From: Nematostella vectensis
Lineage: Eukaryota > Cnidaria > Anthozoa > Actiniaria > Edwardsiidae
DNA length: 64,000 nucleotides
Assembly (NCBI RefSeq): GCF_932526225.1
Contig: NC_064038.1
Span: 17,721,075 to 17,785,074, forward strand
Direction of reading: 5' to 3'
A program made the position numbers and the translations under genes. Below, one piece after another: positions 61,901 through 64,000 of this stretch (positions are counted from its first letter, which is position 1; each line of letters opens with the position of its first letter). The notes under the pieces were generated by a model. It was not told the DNA's origin and did not search any database. It saw nothing but the letters and a program-made list of their open reading frames with translations.

Positions 61901-62615
61901 GTTATGATGAATGTGCTACACACCCAGAAATGTACAGGTTACGATACATGTCCTACACACCCAGAAATGTACAGGTTACGATGAATGTGCTACACACCCA
62001 GAAATGTACAGGTTACGATGAATGTACTACACACCAAGAAATGTACAGGTTATGATGAATGTGCTACACACCCAGAAATGTACAGGTTATGATACATGTC
62101 CTACACACCCAGAAATGTACAAGTTATGATGAATGTCCTACACACCCAGAAATGTACAGGTTATGATGAATGTGCTACACACCCAGAAATGTACAGGTTA
62201 CGATACATGTCCTACACACCCAGAAATGTACAGGTTATGATGAATGTCCTACACACCCAGAAATGTACAGGTTATGATACATGTGCTACACACCCAGAAA
62301 TGTACAGGTTATGATAAATGTCCTACACACCCAGAAATGTACAGGTTATGATGAATGTGCTACACACCCAGAAATGTACAGGTTATGATACATGTCCTAC
62401 ACACCCAGAAATGTACAGGTTATGATGAATGTCCTACACACCCAGAAATGTACAGGTTACGATGAATGTGCTACACACCCAGAAATGTACAGGTTACGAT
62501 GAATGTGCTACACACCCAGAAATGTACAGGTTATGATACATGTCCTACACACCCAGAAATGTACAGGTTATGATGAATGTACTACACACCCAGAAATGTA
62601 CAGGTTATGATACAT
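55960..62615. repeat. 37-bp minisatellite, about 180 units
   Basis: Core TACACACCCAGAAATGTAC and AGGTTATGATGAATGT with T/C, A/G and GAA/ACA variants. It begins 75-80 nt upstream of the 55884 acceptor, within the same intron. Blocks recur at 1,517 bp (41 units) and 259 bp (7 units), showing segmental duplication. Confidence 0.97.
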
Positions 62616-63546
62616 CGAGTCTCTCAGTGCAGATATATCTATAAATGTACAGGTTATGATACATCGAGTCTCTCAGTGCAGAGATATCTATAAATGTACT
62701 CTTTATGATAGATATCGAGTCTCTTAGTGCAGAGATATCTATAAATGTACAGGTTATGATACATCAAGTCTCTCAGTGCAGAGATATCTATAAATGTACA
62801 GGTTATGATACATCGAGTCTCTCAGTGCAGAGATATCTATAAATGTACTCTTTATGATAGATATCGAGTCTCTCAGTGCAGAGATATCTATAAATGTACA
62901 GGTTATGATACATATCGAGTCTCTCAGTGCAGAGATATCTTTAAATGTACAGGTTATGATACATCGAGTCTCTCAGTGCAGAGATATCTATAAATGTACA
63001 GGTTATGATACATATTGAGTCTCTCAGTGCAGAGATATCTATAAATGTACAGGTTATGATACATATTGAGTCTCTCAGTGCAGATATATCTATAAATGTA
63101 CAGGTTATGATACATCGAGTCTCTCAGTGCAGAGATATCTATAAATGTACTCTTTATGATAGATATCGAGTCTCTTAGTGCAGAGATATCTATAAATGTA
63201 CAGGTTATGATACATCAAGTCTCTCAGTGCAGAGATATCTATAAATGTACAGGTTATGATACATCGAGTCTCTCAGTGCAGAGATATCTATAAATGTACT
63301 CTTTATGATAGATATCGAGTCTCTCAGTGCAGAGATATCTATAAATGTACAGGTTATGATACATATCGAGTCTCTCAGTGCAGAGATATCTTTAAATGTA
63401 CAGGTTATGATACATCGAGTCTCTCAGTGCAGAGATATCTATAAATGTACAGGTTATGATACATATTGAGTCTCTCAGTGCAGAGATATCTATAAATGTA
63501 CAGGTTATGATACATATTGAGTCTCTCAGTGCAGAGATATCTATAA
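62612..63546. repeat. 49/51-bp array, two copies of a 451-bp block
   Basis: Units share AAATGTACAGGTTATGATA with the 37-bp array and add GAGTCTCTCAGTGCAGAGA. Nine units form a 451-bp block that occurs twice in tandem (62.6-63.08 and 63.08-63.54 kb). Confidence 0.93.
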
Positions 63547-63981
63547 AGTGCTTACTTAGCACGCCTGAAATAGATTTATAAAAGGCTTCAGCCGTTTGAA
63601 GGATATCAAGCGTTTTCAAAGTTTAGCTAAAACCTTTGGCCTGTGTGTTAACATCTCAAATGGTGACTTACAAGAAACGCATGTGTTGACAAGTTCGCTA
63701 TTTTATATACAAGCTAATAGAACAGAATAATTTCATTATTTGCCAATTTGCACGCCTGCATTTTTCTTGATAATGCATAATCCAAGGTACAAAAAATATA
63801 TGTACAATCTTGGTTTAATGCCATATTACAACACTGATTGGGGCAAGAAAGGCGAGAAGCATCCCCTCTTCAGTTGGGGGTGGACCCTAGGTGTGCTCCA
63901 TGAAAGGAGTCAGTACTTGGACATCTATTTATATATAAGTACTTACTCAGCATGGCTGAGATAGATCCATAAAATACTTAC
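63547..63981 (-). repeat. Intron start with two to three copies of the SNX donor
   Basis: On minus, CCATGCTGA|GTAAGTA of the exon at 63982 is repeated about 35 nt further into the intron and again, diverged, as GCGTGCTAA|GTAAGCAC at about 63560. Between them (63.6-63.9 kb) is unique intron. Confidence 0.85.
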
Positions 63982-64000
63982 TCAGCATGGCAGCGCTCTT
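63982..64000 (-). CDS. SNX1/2: SNX1/2 coding exon, cut by window edge
   Basis: Only the last 19 nt are in the window (KSAAML plus one base), with donor CTGA|GTAAGT. The residues join the next exon as KSAAMLS-NAEEH, as in SNX1/SNX2. Confidence 0.85.

Larger units (their letters stand above)
42048..64000 (-). other. SNX1/2: Gene span: sorting nexin SNX1/SNX2 homolog, 3' part
   Basis: Seven exons rebuilt from splice sites (64000-63982, 55884-55796, 55628-55560, 43989-43846, 42683-42603, 42301-42230, 42098-42048) encode the last 174 residues. The pattern KSAAML-NAEEHTSLSRALTQ, LAEVEEKIEALH, SELLKDYIGLINSV, WQHAQQTLTKKREA, IIKYLEAM and FLPEAKAIA is the BAR domain and C-terminus of SNX1/SNX2, endosomal coat proteins of the retromer-linked SNX-BAR group. 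The PX domain is outside the window. All exon phases match. Four introns are swollen by tandem arrays. Confidence 0.93.

Noticed and set aside
55960-62615. 37-bp array as another acceptor array (CTGGGTGTGTAG|G on minus)
   Set aside because: It stops 75-80 nt before the real acceptor and shares no exon bases, so the likeness is not enough.
55960-63546. CRISPR array
   Set aside because: Repeats are head-to-tail without unique spacers and lie in a metazoan intron.

Overview
The window is animal nuclear DNA. Genes are split by introns with GT-AG borders, and an SNX1/2-type sorting nexin is present. Relics of LTR, LINE, Penelope-like, MULE-like and MITE elements are common, and about half of the sequence is tandem repeat. 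A marine invertebrate, possibly an anthozoan cnidarian, is my best guess; that is inference from gene style and element mix, not from a marker gene.

Three host genes can be supported, all on the minus strand. (1) A gene of at least eight coding exons runs from a start codon at 25449 leftwards past the window edge. It encodes two CCCH zinc fingers, an RWD-like segment and a Cys-pair-rich region. (2) A single-exon gene of unknown function (236 codons, likely N-myristoylated) lies at 30884-31594. (3) The last seven exons of a sorting nexin of the SNX1/SNX2 group (BAR-domain end) lie between 64000 and 42048. I rebuilt the exons of genes 1 and 3 by reading splice sites. Every internal junction I used keeps the reading frame; only the left border of exon 8 is open.

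Most of the rest is minisatellite, and several arrays sit on splice junctions. The 70-bp array (about 148 copies, 4.0-15.4 kb), the 24-bp array (about 55 copies, 21.6-22.9 kb) and the 61-bp array (7 copies, 23.8-24.2 kb) each repeat the end of one exon plus its 5' splice site in gene 1. The 43-bp array (about 250 copies, 44.0-54.7 kb) repeats the 3' splice site plus the first bases of one SNX exon. Two more arrays (1-252 and 54.8-55.5 kb) start within about 20 nt of a donor, and the SNX donor at 63.98 kb is present in two to three copies. A 33-bp array (1.65-3.0 kb) grew inside the coding end of a MULE-like transposase remnant. Junction-spanning minisatellite growth is the most unusual feature here.

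Layout: 0-25.4 kb is gene 1, with introns full of arrays, MITEs and LINE debris. 25.9-30.25 kb is a 23/24-bp array interrupted by a transposon cluster. 30.3-30.8 kb is a foldback element with a 41-bp array growing from one arm. 30.9-31.6 kb is the single-exon gene. 32.7-36.9 kb is a defective Gypsy-type LTR retrotransposon. 37.8-40.2 kb holds small arrays, a second copy of a TTAA-type MITE and a Penelope-like 3' end. 41.0-41.5 kb is a 59-bp array. 42.0-64.0 kb is the SNX gene with its repeat-swollen introns.
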